NCBI GenBank assembly: GCA_020854055.1
Contig: JADZGD010000039.1
Location: forward strand, 1 to 64,000
Origin: Bryobacterales bacterium
GTDB lineage: Bacteria; Acidobacteriota; Terriglobia; Bryobacterales; Bryobacteraceae
DNA: 64,000 nt
Direction: 5' to 3'
The position numbers and the translations under genes were made by a program. This document shows positions 51,380 through 60,595 of this stretch, piece after piece; position 1 is the stretch's first letter; each line of letters starts with the position of its first letter. The notes under the pieces were generated by a model. It searched no databases, was not told the DNA's origin, and saw only the letters and a program-made list of their open reading frames with translations.

Positions 51380-51688
51380 GTGAAACTACCCGGCAACATG
51401 CAGTCGATGATGAAGCAGGCGCAGCAGATGCAGCAACGCCTGCAGGATGAGATCTCTCAGATTCGCGTGGAAGCGTCCGCCGGCGGCGGCATGGTTACCG
51501 TCACAATGGACGGCCAGAAGAATGTTGTTGGCATAAAGATCGATCCCGAGGTGGCGGGCGACGTCGAAATGCTCCAGGACATGGTGATGGCCGCCTTCAA
51601 CGAAGCGCACAAGAAGGTGGAAGAGGAAACGCAGCAGAAAGTAGGCTCCATGATGGGCGGTCTCGGCCTGCCGCCGGGCCTGTTTTAG
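51380..51688 (+). CDS. YbaB/EbfC nucleoid-associated protein
   Basis: Small DNA-binding protein, 102 residues, GTG start with a GAAGGAG ribosome site. The pattern MQSMMKQAQQMQQRLQDE, then SAGGGMVTVTMDGQKNVVGIKIDPEV and MLQDMVMAAFNEAHKKVEEE is typical of YbaB/EbfC dimers. It is the middle gene of the conserved dnaX-ybaB-recR cluster, 9 bp before recR. Its link to recombination or nucleoid structure is known from family studies, not from this sequence. Confidence 0.95.
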   Translation: MKLPGNMQSMMKQAQQMQQRLQDEISQIRVEASAGGGMVTVTMDGQKNVVGIKIDPEVAGDVEMLQDMVMAAFNEAHKKVEEETQQKVGSMMGGLGLPPGLF

Positions 51689-51697
51689 AACTACACC

Positions 51698-52297
51698 ATG
51701 CCGGATTTTGCCGAGCCGCTCGAGCGGCTGATTCAGGAGTTCAAACGCCTGCCGGGAGTGGGCCAGAAATCCGCCCAACGGATGGCGTTCCACCTGCTTC
51801 GAGCCCATCGCGAGGACGCCGCGCGATTGGCTCAAGCGATTCTCGACGTCAAGGACAAACTCAGCATCTGCGCCATCTGCAACAACATCAGCGATGGAGA
51901 GATCTGTAACTATTGCCGCGATCCTCATCGCGACCGCTCGGTGATCTGCGTGGTTGAGGAGCCGCACAACATCCTGCCCATCGAAACTACCCGCTCCTTT
52001 GATGGTCTCTATCACGTGCTGCACGGTTCCATCTCCCCGCTGCGGGGCATCGGCCCGGACCAGCTCAAGATCAAGAGCCTGTTGGAGCGTCTCGATTCGG
52101 GCGAGGTCCGGGAGATCATCCTCGCCACCAACCCCACCGTGGAAGGCGAAGCTACCGCCGCATATCTGTCGCGATTGCTCAAGCCGCTGGGGCTGAAGGT
52201 AACACGGATCGCGATGGGCATCCCGGTGGGTAGCGATCTCGAATTCGCCGACGAGGTGACCATGTCCAAGTCGCTCGAGAACCGGCGGGAAATGTAA
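51698..52297 (+). CDS. recR: Recombination protein RecR
   Basis: Forms a DNA-clamping ring with RecO/RecF in gap repair. The 199 residues match the family. The helix-hairpin-helix is [17 protein letters not shown]. The C4 zinc finger is [16 protein letters not shown]. The Toprim domain includes [10 protein letters not shown] and [17 protein letters not shown], and the Walker B-like tail is near [11 protein letters not shown]. Directly downstream of ybaB. Confidence 0.97.
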   Translation: MPDFAEPLERLIQEFKRLPGVGQKSAQRMAFHLLRAHREDAARLAQAILDVKDKLSICAICNNISDGEICNYCRDPHRDRSVICVVEEPHNILPIETTRSFDGLYHVLHGSISPLRGIGPDQLKIKSLLERLDSGEVREIILATNPTVEGEATAAYLSRLLKPLGLKVTRIAMGIPVGSDLEFADEVTMSKSLENRREM

Positions 52298-52312
52298 TCG
52301 GGGAGAGCTGCT

Positions 52313-54265
52313 TTGATCGATCGCGCCGGGAAACATGCCGGGCCCGTGCTGGCGCTGCTGGTCCTGATTTCGCTTCCCTGGGCCTGGGTGACGTTCGCCG
52401 GGCAACATTCGATCCAGTGGGATGCCGCCTCCTACTTCTACCCCTACCAGCACCACTTTTCCGAATCGATCCGCGCCGGCCGGCTGCCCCTGTGGACCTC
52501 CGGCCTTTTTTCGGGCTTTCCCTTCATCGCCGACATGCAGGTGGGCGCCTGGTACCCACCGAACTGGCCATTTTTCCTGGCCGGCATTGGACCGCGCAGC
52601 CTTTTCGTTGAGCTATGGTTGCACGCGCTGCTGGCCGGCGTGGGCGCCTACCTGCTCGTGTTCGACCTGTTCCGCCGTGCCGGGCCGGCAGTCTTTGCGG
52701 GATTAGCTTACGCTCTCGGCGGCTTCTTCTCTGCGCACGCCGAGCATATCTGCCTGTTCCAATCCGCCGCCTGGCTGCCGCTGATGCTGTGGCTGCTGAT
52801 CCGTGGAATCGAACGGCGGTCAAATACAGCCATTGCCCTGGCCGCCGTAGCCGGCGGATTCCTTTGCCTGGCAGGGCACTTTCAGACGGCGCTCTACGTG
52901 ATGACCGCGCTGGTCCTGGCCGCTGCGGCCTGCTGCCTTGAAGCGCGCGGCCGCAATGTGCGCCGCGTGGTGACGGCGGTGGCGGTAATCGGGCTAGGCT
53001 CGGCGCTGCTCAGTGCGGTCCAGACGCTGCCTTCGGCCGAACTGGTGGCCTACTCGCTGCGCGCCCGGCTACAGGCAACCGACTTTGCCGGCGGCATCCT
53101 TACCGGGCGAAGTCTGGCCACATTTGTCATTCCTACCACCGCGGGAGCTTTTAGCGCCGTCTACTCCGGCCCGCAGGACATCACCCAGCACTACTTCTTT
53201 GCCGGCACACTGCTGGTGGCCATGGCGCTCGGCGGACTGTGGTTCGAGCGCCGCCGCCGCGGCCTGATTCTGGCCCTGATGGTTCCCGCGCTGTGGTACT
53301 CGGCCGGACCCGCCGCCGGCCTCTATTCGCTGGTGATACGCCTGCCCGGCTTCGCCAGCGTTCGCGCGCCGAGCCATGCGATGTTCGTCGTTACGCTCGG
53401 ATTGGCCGTGGCGGCGGCCGCCTTCCTGGCGCGGTTCGGCTCCCGGCGAATTGTAGCCGGCCTCTGCCTGTTCACCGCGGCCGAATTGTTCCTGTGGAAC
53501 TTCGAACGGTCGCGCATGGTCTACGGCCGCGAAAACTTCGTTGAAAATCAGCGCCGCTCCGATCGTTGGCTGGCCGGATTGGTCAACCTTCCGCTTGCGC
53601 CCGGTTCCCGCCTGGCGGCGCCTGAGCGATGGGAAGGTGTCGATTTTGGCGCCACCCAGTTTCACCTGGAAACCACTTTCGGCGCCAACGCCCTGATGCC
53701 GGCCCGCTACTTCGACTTCCTCAAAGCCTCCAACCGCAACTACGAGCTGTTGCGCGAATTGGGCGTTAGCCGGTACTTTGAGCCGGGGGAATGGAAAGTG
53801 AATGACCTCGCGGGCTGGCTTCCGCGCTTCTACGCCCCTGCCAACATTGAACCGGCGCCGGATCGAGCCGGGCGGCTGGGCCGCCTCCAGACGCTGAACC
53901 CGTCAACCACCATGCTGGTGGAAACTCCCCTGGCGGGCCCCGTACCAAATGGCCGTGCCGGCATCACGCTCACCCGCCATAGCGAGCAGCACTACGAGGC
54001 CGCGATCGACGCCGAGGGAAATACCCTCGTCCGCATCGCGGTTCCCTGGTTCCCCGGCTGGCGCGCCGCCGTCGATGGCCACAGCGTCGAAATCATCGTG
54101 GCGGATCACGCGCTAATGGCGGTCCGCGTTCCGAACGGACGCCACCGCTTGACGCTCGACTATCGCCAAAACTACCTCGCGGCCGGCGCCATGATTTCGC
54201 TCATCACGCTGGCCGTGCTGCTCGGTGTGGCTGCCTTTGGCGAGCGCGGCTGCCGGAGATTTTGA
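52313..54265 (+). CDS. YfhO-like polytopic membrane protein
   Basis: A 650-residue inner-membrane protein, TTG start 15 bp after recR with GGGGAGAG upstream. About a dozen hydrophobic helices follow a first loop with an acidic site (QWDAASYFYPYQ), as in GT-C glycosyltransferases. GRLPLWTSGLFSGFPFIADMQ is typical of the YfhO family. The C-terminal periplasmic domain reads VPWFPGWRAAVDG then ALMAVRVPNGRHRLTLDY, also YfhO-like. It may glycosylate a surface polymer. It reads as weakly coupled to recR but is functionally unrelated. Confidence 0.78.
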   Translation: MIDRAGKHAGPVLALLVLISLPWAWVTFAGQHSIQWDAASYFYPYQHHFSESIRAGRLPLWTSGLFSGFPFIADMQVGAWYPPNWPFFLAGIGPRSLFVELWLHALLAGVGAYLLVFDLFRRAGPAVFAGLAYALGGFFSAHAEHICLFQSAAWLPLMLWLLIRGIERRSNTAIALAAVAGGFLCLAGHFQTALYVMTALVLAAAACCLEARGRNVRRVVTAVAVIGLGSALLSAVQTLPSAELVAYSLRARLQATDFAGGILTGRSLATFVIPTTAGAFSAVYSGPQDITQHYFFAGTLLVAMALGGLWFERRRRGLILALMVPALWYSAGPAAGLYSLVIRLPGFASVRAPSHAMFVVTLGLAVAAAAFLARFGSRRIVAGLCLFTAAELFLWNFERSRMVYGRENFVENQRRSDRWLAGLVNLPLAPGSRLAAPERWEGVDFGATQFHLETTFGANALMPARYFDFLKASNRNYELLRELGVSRYFEPGEWKVNDLAGWLPRFYAPANIEPAPDRAGRLGRLQTLNPSTTMLVETPLAGPVPNGRAGITLTRHSEQHYEAAIDAEGNTLVRIAVPWFPGWRAAVDGHSVEIIVADHALMAVRVPNGRHRLTLDYRQNYLAAGAMISLITLAVLLGVAAFGERGCRRF

Positions 54266-54269
54266 TCCC

Positions 54270-54707
54270 TCAGACTTCCACTACCTCGTCGTCGCCAATC
54301 TCGGAAAGCGGCCGGATCGAGCGCCAGTAGCGGGCGAAATCGCGCACATCAAGCTGTCCTTCGTACGCCGCAAACTCGCTCGGCGGCAGGCAATCGACAC
54401 TGATGTGCTCCGCCAACCGGTCCAGCAGAAAGCGAACCCGGGGATTGGACGACTCCACGGTCGCGATTCGCTCGGCGTTGTTGCCGGCGGCGAACTTGAG
54501 CAGTTCAGTGACGCTGTCACCACGCAATATGGAAACGGGCATCTCCTCCATGGCCTGATGGCGGAGAATAATCCGCTTCATGCTGAGAGGGCTTCGCCGC
54601 AGATCCGCATCATCCCACACCCAGGCTGCGGGTGCAGCCGGATATTTCACGAAAATCGGATGGTTGGCGCGAAGCATATCCTCGTGGACCCAGACGACAG
54701 ACCGCAT
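54270..54707 (-). CDS. Stand-alone photolyase/cryptochrome alpha/beta-domain-like protein
   Basis: A 145-residue cytoplasmic protein from ATG 54707 (good GGGAGG site). The order of features, SVVWVHEDMLRANHPIF, AWVWDDADLRRSPLSMKRI, MPVSILRGD, NAERIATVES and LPPSEFAAYEGQLDVRDFARYWR, resembles the N-terminal Rossmann-like domain of DNA photolyases and cryptochromes. The FAD-binding helical half is absent. In some genomes that half is a separate adjacent gene; here it is not. Function is unknown, and the resemblance is by eye. Confidence 0.55.
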   Translation of the reverse strand: MRSVVWVHEDMLRANHPIFVKYPAAPAAWVWDDADLRRSPLSMKRIILRHQAMEEMPVSILRGDSVTELLKFAAGNNAERIATVESSNPRVRFLLDRLAEHISVDCLPPSEFAAYEGQLDVRDFARYWRSIRPLSEIGDDEVVEV

Positions 54708-54809
54708 GTCACCACCTCCCATCGGGAAACCGCCAACGTCAACCCGCGGCGTTGAGCTTCCCTGATTTTTAGACGTATCGGCGAAGGATTTCGTTCTCGC
54801 CGGAAGAGA

Positions 54810-56135
54810 CTACGAAATAACCCGAAACGCAGTCTGTTCACGCAGCCCCTGATCGGTAAGCTCACCGATCCGGACCTCGCGAATCCGATTCGACCTGTCT
54901 GATTGGATGAGTTCCACCTTCAGATAGTTGCTGCTCAAAGCACTGCGCTCCTGTTCGAGCGTAACCACCGAGAGTGTCCGGCCGACAAATGATGCGCGAA
55001 ACCGGCGATTCTTGGCGGCAGCCAGTTCACGCAGAATGCGATTTCGCTCCTTACGCACCGGAATCGGAACCTGGTCCGGCATTTGGGCGGCCGGCGTACC
55101 CGGACGGGGCGAGTACGTAAATACGTGCAGATAAGTGAACGGCAGAGACTCGATGAACTGCCGGTTCTCCTCAAAGTCCTCATGCGTCTCGCCCGGAAAG
55201 CCCACCATGACGTCAGCGCCAATGGCCGCATCCGGTATCAGCGTGCGCGCTTTCGAGATGCGGTCTTTGTAATGGCGCGGACGGTACCTTCGGTGCATCC
55301 GCCGCAGCAGGCGGTCCGAGCCGCTCTGTAGCGGGGCATGAAAATGATCCGCGATGCGGCCGGATTCCGCCACCAGTCCCAGCAGATCGTCGCTCCAATC
55401 CATCGGCTCCACCGAACTCAATCGCAGGCGTTCCACCGGAGTCTCGGCCAACAGGCGGCGAATCAGATCGGCCAGCCGCATCCCGCCCCCCAATTCGCGG
55501 CCCCAGCGCCCCAGGTTGATCCCGCTCAGCACCACCTCACGATAGCGCCCCGCCAGACCGCGCACCTGCGCGACCACTTCATCGGCCGGGGCGCTACGGC
55601 TGCGCCCGCGTACGAATGGAATCACACAGAACGAACAACGGTTGTTACAACCATCCTGGATCTTCAGGTTGGGACGCGTGCGGTCGCCGGCGGCATCCTC
55701 CACCGCCGCCGAGAGAAACTGCTGCTGTTCAAAAATGTCTCCCACATGAATCTGTCCGTGGTAGGGAACTGCATCGGAGGAATCCTCCACCGGCAGGTCA
55801 ATCAGTTCCGGTATCTGTGTCTTATGGGAATTGCCCACCACCCAGTGCACACCGGGCATGGCTGCCAGTTCCTCGGGCGCCCGCTGCGCGTAGCAGCCTG
55901 TTATCAGAATCCGTGTCCGCGGGTTCTCACGGTGCACCCGGCGGATCACCTGCCGGACATCTTCGTCGGCGGCGGATGTGACGGTGCAAGTATTCAGAAT
56001 CACCAGTTCCGCGTCCCCGGCGCCTGGGGTCGCCTCCAGTCCGCGGCGTACCAGGGCCGATTCCAAAGCCGCGCCATCGGCCTGCGAGGCGCGGCATCCG
56101 AAGTTCTGGATATGAAATCGGGACACCAATTTCAT
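54810..56135 (-). CDS. mtaB: tRNA t6A37 methylthiotransferase MtaB
   Basis: Radical SAM enzyme that adds a methylthio group to t6A37 in tRNA. The 441 residues include the UPF0004 N-terminal domain with Cys in NFGCRASQAD, NTCTVTS and ITGCYAQ. The radical SAM cluster motif is CNNRCSFCVIPFVRG. HAPLQSGSDRLLRRMHRRY and DVMVGFPGETHEDF follow. A C-terminal TRAM-like region ends the protein. The CRASQADG start and length favour MtaB over MiaB or RimO. It is divergent from fliM. Confidence 0.94.
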   Translation of the reverse strand: MKLVSRFHIQNFGCRASQADGAALESALVRRGLEATPGAGDAELVILNTCTVTSAADEDVRQVIRRVHRENPRTRILITGCYAQRAPEELAAMPGVHWVVGNSHKTQIPELIDLPVEDSSDAVPYHGQIHVGDIFEQQQFLSAAVEDAAGDRTRPNLKIQDGCNNRCSFCVIPFVRGRSRSAPADEVVAQVRGLAGRYREVVLSGINLGRWGRELGGGMRLADLIRRLLAETPVERLRLSSVEPMDWSDDLLGLVAESGRIADHFHAPLQSGSDRLLRRMHRRYRPRHYKDRISKARTLIPDAAIGADVMVGFPGETHEDFEENRQFIESLPFTYLHVFTYSPRPGTPAAQMPDQVPIPVRKERNRILRELAAAKNRRFRASFVGRTLSVVTLEQERSALSSNYLKVELIQSDRSNRIREVRIGELTDQGLREQTAFRVIS

Positions 56136-56248
56136 TGTAGACGACGAGGCTAAAGTGCCTTCACCTACCCCTCGACAGCCGACTCCCCTATCCCTTTTTT
56201 CCGGTAAAGTCCATCTCCCATCAAGCCGATGGAAGTCTGGGAGGCGGC

Positions 56249-57205
56249 GTGGATCGCGTACTTACACAGGAGGAAATCGACAGCGTCTTTCGCAATCTGC
56301 GGGATAGCGGGAAGGACGATGACCCGGCCAAACGCGCGCAACCCTATGACTTCCGCCGTCCCGACCGGATCGCTAAGGATCAGCTCCGCGCCATACACCT
56401 GTTGCACGAGAACTTCGCCCGCACGTTGGCGTCGAGCTTTTCCGCTTATCTCCGCGCCTATGTGATGGTGAACCTGGTATCGGTGGAACAGCTTTCCTTT
56501 ATGGAGTTTTCTCAAGGCCTGCCCTCGCCCACCTGCCTGGTATCGCTTGGGATGAAGCCCTATGATGGCAATGCCGTGCTCGAACTGAATCCGCAGTTGG
56601 TCTTTCCCATCATCGAAATGCTGCTCGGCGGCAATGGAAAGGCCAGCACCATGCTGGCGCGCGAAATCACGGAGATCGAACAGAGCATCCTTGAAGGCTT
56701 CATCCGCATTATTCTGCACGACTTACAGGAATCGTGGCGCATTGTCACCAACATCAACTTCAGCGTGGAGGGGCATGAGACGGAGCCCCAACTACTCCAG
56801 ATTCTGGCCCCGAATGAAGCCGTGGTGGCGGTAAGCGTGGAAGTCCGTGTGGGCGACAATACGGGAATGATGAACATGGGCATCCCGTCCATCGTCATCA
56901 AAATGCTGCGGCAGAAATTCGACCAGCAATGGTCGGTCCGCAAGACCGAATCGACCGATAGCGAGCAGGAGCGCATCCTCCATCTGATTCAGCCCTCCAG
57001 CGTGCAAATGGATGCACGGCTCAGCGGCCCCACGCTCACCGTCGAGGACCTGCTGGCTCTGGAAGAAGGTGACACGCTGACCTTCGACTACCCTACTGAG
57101 AAGCAACTCAGCCTGATGGTAAACGGCCGCATGAAGTACACCGGCGCAGTGGGCACCAACGGCCGCAAAAAAGCATTTCAAATCCGTGAAGCGTTTCGCG
57201 TCTGA
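56249..57205 (+). CDS. fliM: Flagellar motor switch protein FliM
   Basis: C-ring protein that sets rotation direction. The 318 residues begin with the CheY-binding peptide LTQEEIDSVFRNL, followed by a charged linker. The FliM core shows YDFRRPDRIAKDQLRAIH and HENFARTLASSFSAYLRAYV, and MKPYDGNAVLELNPQLVFPI. A SpoA/FliN-like C-terminal domain (LTVEDLLALEEGDTLTFDY) completes it. GTG start with GGAGG closely upstream. No other flagellar or chemotaxis gene is in the window. Confidence 0.95.
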   Translation: MDRVLTQEEIDSVFRNLRDSGKDDDPAKRAQPYDFRRPDRIAKDQLRAIHLLHENFARTLASSFSAYLRAYVMVNLVSVEQLSFMEFSQGLPSPTCLVSLGMKPYDGNAVLELNPQLVFPIIEMLLGGNGKASTMLAREITEIEQSILEGFIRIILHDLQESWRIVTNINFSVEGHETEPQLLQILAPNEAVVAVSVEVRVGDNTGMMNMGIPSIVIKMLRQKFDQQWSVRKTESTDSEQERILHLIQPSSVQMDARLSGPTLTVEDLLALEEGDTLTFDYPTEKQLSLMVNGRMKYTGAVGTNGRKKAFQIREAFRV

Positions 57206-57244
57206 CGGCTGCGCGGCAATTGCCCGCCAGCGGCGGACCGGACA

Positions 57245-58375
57245 TCAGCCCGCGGCGGAGGGCTCCACCGACTGCACGCTGATGCCGAACTTTCGCAGCA
57301 ACAGAAATTCGGAGATGTTGTCGGTACTGAGTAGTCCCACCAGCCGGTCATCCTCCATCACCAGGGCGCAACCGCCGGCGTCCACGAGCAGCGGCAAGGT
57401 CTCCGAAAGGCTCGCCGCCGGCGAAACGCGCAAAAAATTACGATCCATCATGCTCGCCACCAACGTGTCCTGGCTGGCTGTAGCCATGGCGCGGAAAAGG
57501 CGATTGCGGTCCAGCAATCCCAGCACCTGGGACCCGAGCGCCACCGGAAAATCCTTTTGTGTGGTCGCCAGCAGCAGGTTAGCCGCGTCGCGCAGCGTCT
57601 GGCCGTGCGTCAGCGTGTGGAATTCGGTGACCATGGCGGCACGCACCGGGTAGCCCGAGGTCAGCGAGTGGCTGACCGCGGCGGCCCCTTCCTGGGCCGC
57701 GCCGATATAAACGAAAAATGCGATGAACACCAGCAGAAACTGCGCGGAAAGCAGCCCGTAAAGACCAATCAGGAATGCCAGCGATTGACCAGTGGCGGCG
57801 GCGATGCGGGTTGCTTCGTCTTCTCCGCGATGCCGCGCCAGCAGAGCGCGCAGCACCCGCCCGCCATCCATGGGAAACGCCGGCAGTAGATTGAATAGCG
57901 CCAGGATCAGGTTTCCGGCGGCAATTCTCTCCATCAGGTTGTTGTCGGTGGGCTTCAACATCTGCGCCGGCGCCACCAGTCCGTGTGTGAAATACAGGTA
58001 GGCCAGCAGAAGGCCGGCAATTACCAGATTGACGACCGGCCCCGCCAGGCTGATCCACAACTCCTCGGTCGGTGTGGGTTTGCGCTCGGGGCGCGAGACT
58101 CCCCCGATCGGGTAAAGCACAATCTCGGTCGTCTTGATGCCGAAGCGGCGCGAAACCAGCGCATGCCCCAGTTCATGCAGTAACACCGAACCGAATAAGG
58201 CGAGGACGTAAATTGCAATCGCCGCGCCGGATTGCTCGCCGCCAAAACCGAGCACCAGCAGAAACACCACCAGCAGGACGAATGTGAAATGGAAACGGAT
58301 CGGTATGCCGAAGATCTGAACTCGTCCGACGCTTCCAGACTGAGGGTTCTGTTCGTGCGTGGGTTGAGGCCCCAT
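57245..58375 (-). CDS. Site-2 protease family (M50) membrane peptidase with CBS domains
   Basis: Intramembrane metalloprotease, 376 residues from ATG 58375 (AGGA upstream). The zinc motif is HELGHALVSRRFGI in the second membrane helix, and the third ligand is in NLLPAFPMDGGRVLRALLARH. Two CBS-like units occupy the last 140 residues (PVRAAMVTEFHTL and ASMMDRNFLRVSP), which may bind adenosine nucleotides. The type resembles SpoIVFB/rip3-like proteases. Target unknown. It converges with fliM. Confidence 0.93.
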   Translation of the reverse strand: MGPQPTHEQNPQSGSVGRVQIFGIPIRFHFTFVLLVVFLLVLGFGGEQSGAAIAIYVLALFGSVLLHELGHALVSRRFGIKTTEIVLYPIGGVSRPERKPTPTEELWISLAGPVVNLVIAGLLLAYLYFTHGLVAPAQMLKPTDNNLMERIAAGNLILALFNLLPAFPMDGGRVLRALLARHRGEDEATRIAAATGQSLAFLIGLYGLLSAQFLLVFIAFFVYIGAAQEGAAAVSHSLTSGYPVRAAMVTEFHTLTHGQTLRDAANLLLATTQKDFPVALGSQVLGLLDRNRLFRAMATASQDTLVASMMDRNFLRVSPAASLSETLPLLVDAGGCALVMEDDRLVGLLSTDNISEFLLLRKFGISVQSVEPSAAG

Positions 58376-58655
58376 AGTTCCTATTGTCTCTCGAACCACC
58401 TCGCCGGTGGCTCCTGATTACCGGATCCGGCTGGCGGCCCAGGTGCAAAACAAGAGTGAGACCGGCCGCGGTGCCGGCATCGCAATTTACGGGTAATATG
58501 CAGGTCGAGTTTACACCCCGCGGAATTCTCTTGCCCGCACTGGGTCTGTGGCTCGGCCCGGCGTCTTCTCCCTTTGCCACCGGCTGCGACATCGCCGGCA
58601 GAAGCGCCGTCGCCTGAACCGTAGAAAAGCGCCATAATTTCAACTGGCGGAAATC
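58376..58655. other. Intergenic region with no supported gene
   Basis: This 280-bp divergent gap between the M50 protease and M2 peptidase genes contains only short frames without a credible start, ribosome site or family motif. No clear promoter boxes, hairpin or RNA signature stood out. Confidence 0.6.
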
Positions 58656-60446
58656 ATGAGACAGAGACTCACGGCAGTTACGCTGGCGGCGCTGGTGGCG
58701 CTGCCCGCGGTTGCCCCGGCGCAGACCGTTGCCGAGGCACAAGCATTCATGGACCGGGCGGAAAAGCAGTTGCTCGAGCTGAACGTGGAAGGCGCGCGCG
58801 CCGATTGGGTCCGATCCACGTACATTATTTACGATACGGAGATCCTGGGCGCGCTCGGCAACGAGCGGCTGATCGCAGCCACCGCGAAGCTGGCCACCGA
58901 GTCCACCCGCTTCGACAAGTTGCCGTTGCCGCCCGAACTGGCGCGCAAGATGAAGTTACTGAAACTGCAGTTAACACTGGCGACGCCATCCGCCAAGGCC
59001 GAGAGCGCGGAAGCGACGCAGATTGCGGCGAAGATGGAGGGCATGTACGGCACGGGCAAATACTGCCAGGCCGGTGGTAAGTGCCTCGATTTGGACCAGA
59101 TCACCAACATCATGCGCACTAGCCGCAATCCGGCTGAACTTCTCGACGTGTGGAACGGCTGGCGCACCATCTCGCCGCCCATGCGGCCTCTCTACCGGCG
59201 CTTCGTGGCGCTGTCAAACAAGGGAGCCCGTGAGTTGGGCTTCGCCGATACCGGTGCCATGTGGCGCTCGAAATACGATATGCCGCCGGACGAGTTCTCG
59301 CGGGAACTGGACCGGTTGTGGCAGCAGGTGCGGCCTCTCTACCTATCGCTGCACGCCTATGTGCGCAGCCGTCTGCGAGAGAAGTACGGCGCAGGCGCGG
59401 TCCCGGCCAATGGCCCAATTCCCGCCCATCTGCTCGGCAACCCCTGGGCGCAGACCTGGGACAATATCTACGACCTGGTGGCGCCGCCCCATGCCGATCC
59501 CGGATACGACCTGACAAAGATTCTGATTGACCGCAAGACGGATTACCTGGCCATGGTCCGTTACGGGGAGCGATTCTTTGGCTCACTCGGCTTTGCGCCG
59601 CTGCCGCCAACCTTCTGGGAGCGTTCGATGCTGGTCAAGCCGCGCGACCGGGAAGTGGTCTGCCACGCCAGTGCCTGGGACGTGGACACGAAAGATGACC
59701 TGCGCCTGAAGATGTGCATCGAGGTCAACGCCGAAGATTTCATTACCATCCATCATGAGTTGGGCCACAACTTCTACCAGCGGGCCTATAACAAACAGCC
59801 CTTCCTGTTTCGCGACAGCGCCAATGATGGCTTCCACGAAGCGATCGGCGACACGATCGCGCTCTCGATAACCCCGGAATATCTGGTAAAGATCGGGCTA
59901 CTGGCTCACCCCTCGCCCGAGTCGGCCGACCTTGGCCTGTTGATGAAGCGCGCCCTGGAAAAGGTCGCGTTCCTCCCCTTTGGCTTGTTGATCGACCAGT
60001 GGCGCTGGAAGGTCTTTTCCGGAGAGATCCAGCCGGAAGAATATAACAAAGCCTGGTGGGCGTTAAGGCTGAAGTACCAGGGCATCGCCCCGCCCGAAGC
60101 CCGCACCGAAGCGGAATTCGACCCCGGAGCCAAGTACCACGTCCCGGCTAACGTCCCCTACACACGTTACTTCCTGGCCGACATCCTGCAGTTCCAGTTC
60201 CACCGCGCATTATCGAGAACCGCGGGCTGCACGGGCCCCCTCTACCGTTGTTCGATCTACGCCAACCAGGAAGCCGGAAAGCGCTTGAACAACATGCTGG
60301 AAATGGGAGCCAGTAAGCCCTGGCCCGATGCCCTCTACGCGCTGACCGGAGAACGCCAAATGGACGCCACCGCAATTCTGGACTACTTCGCGCCACTAAA
60401 AACATGGCTTGACGAGCAGAACAAGGGCAAGCCGGTCGGCTGGTAG
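58656..60446 (+). CDS. M2 family (angiotensin-converting-enzyme-like) peptidase
   Basis: Secreted dipeptidyl carboxypeptidase-like enzyme, 596 residues with a signal peptide ([14 protein letters not shown]). The zinc site is HHELGH (HExxH at 367-371), with the third ligand in [15 protein letters not shown]. Chloride and substrate-binding features such as [25 protein letters not shown] match the M2 family. A single catalytic domain of usual length. It lies alone between a divergent protease gene and the convergent glnA. Confidence 0.95.
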   Translation: MRQRLTAVTLAALVALPAVAPAQTVAEAQAFMDRAEKQLLELNVEGARADWVRSTYIIYDTEILGALGNERLIAATAKLATESTRFDKLPLPPELARKMKLLKLQLTLATPSAKAESAEATQIAAKMEGMYGTGKYCQAGGKCLDLDQITNIMRTSRNPAELLDVWNGWRTISPPMRPLYRRFVALSNKGARELGFADTGAMWRSKYDMPPDEFSRELDRLWQQVRPLYLSLHAYVRSRLREKYGAGAVPANGPIPAHLLGNPWAQTWDNIYDLVAPPHADPGYDLTKILIDRKTDYLAMVRYGERFFGSLGFAPLPPTFWERSMLVKPRDREVVCHASAWDVDTKDDLRLKMCIEVNAEDFITIHHELGHNFYQRAYNKQPFLFRDSANDGFHEAIGDTIALSITPEYLVKIGLLAHPSPESADLGLLMKRALEKVAFLPFGLLIDQWRWKVFSGEIQPEEYNKAWWALRLKYQGIAPPEARTEAEFDPGAKYHVPANVPYTRYFLADILQFQFHRALSRTAGCTGPLYRCSIYANQEAGKRLNNMLEMGASKPWPDALYALTGERQMDATAILDYFAPLKTWLDEQNKGKPVGW

Positions 60447-60575
60447 CCATAGCTAGCCGCAAATGCATAAATGGATCAGTCTGAGAGCCCGCCGGAGATA
60501 GCGTTCTTCGCTCCTGCAGCCGCCATGACTTATGTACCGGTCGAGCAGCTGCGAATTGGTGATTGAGTATACTGT

Positions 60576-60595
60576 CCCGGGTTTTTCGGGTTTTT
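60576..60595 (+). terminator. Weak intrinsic terminator after the M2 peptidase
   Basis: On the plus strand CCCGG (60576-60580) can pair with TCGGG (60586-60590) around a GTTTT loop, followed by TTTTT. The stem is short, but the U-run is good. The T-run overlaps the glnA stop codon on the other strand. Confidence 0.45.

Noticed and set aside
58384-58617. 77-residue plus-strand frame in the gap before the M2 peptidase gene
   Set aside because: No ribosome site, no motif and it starts inside the promoter region of a divergent gene.
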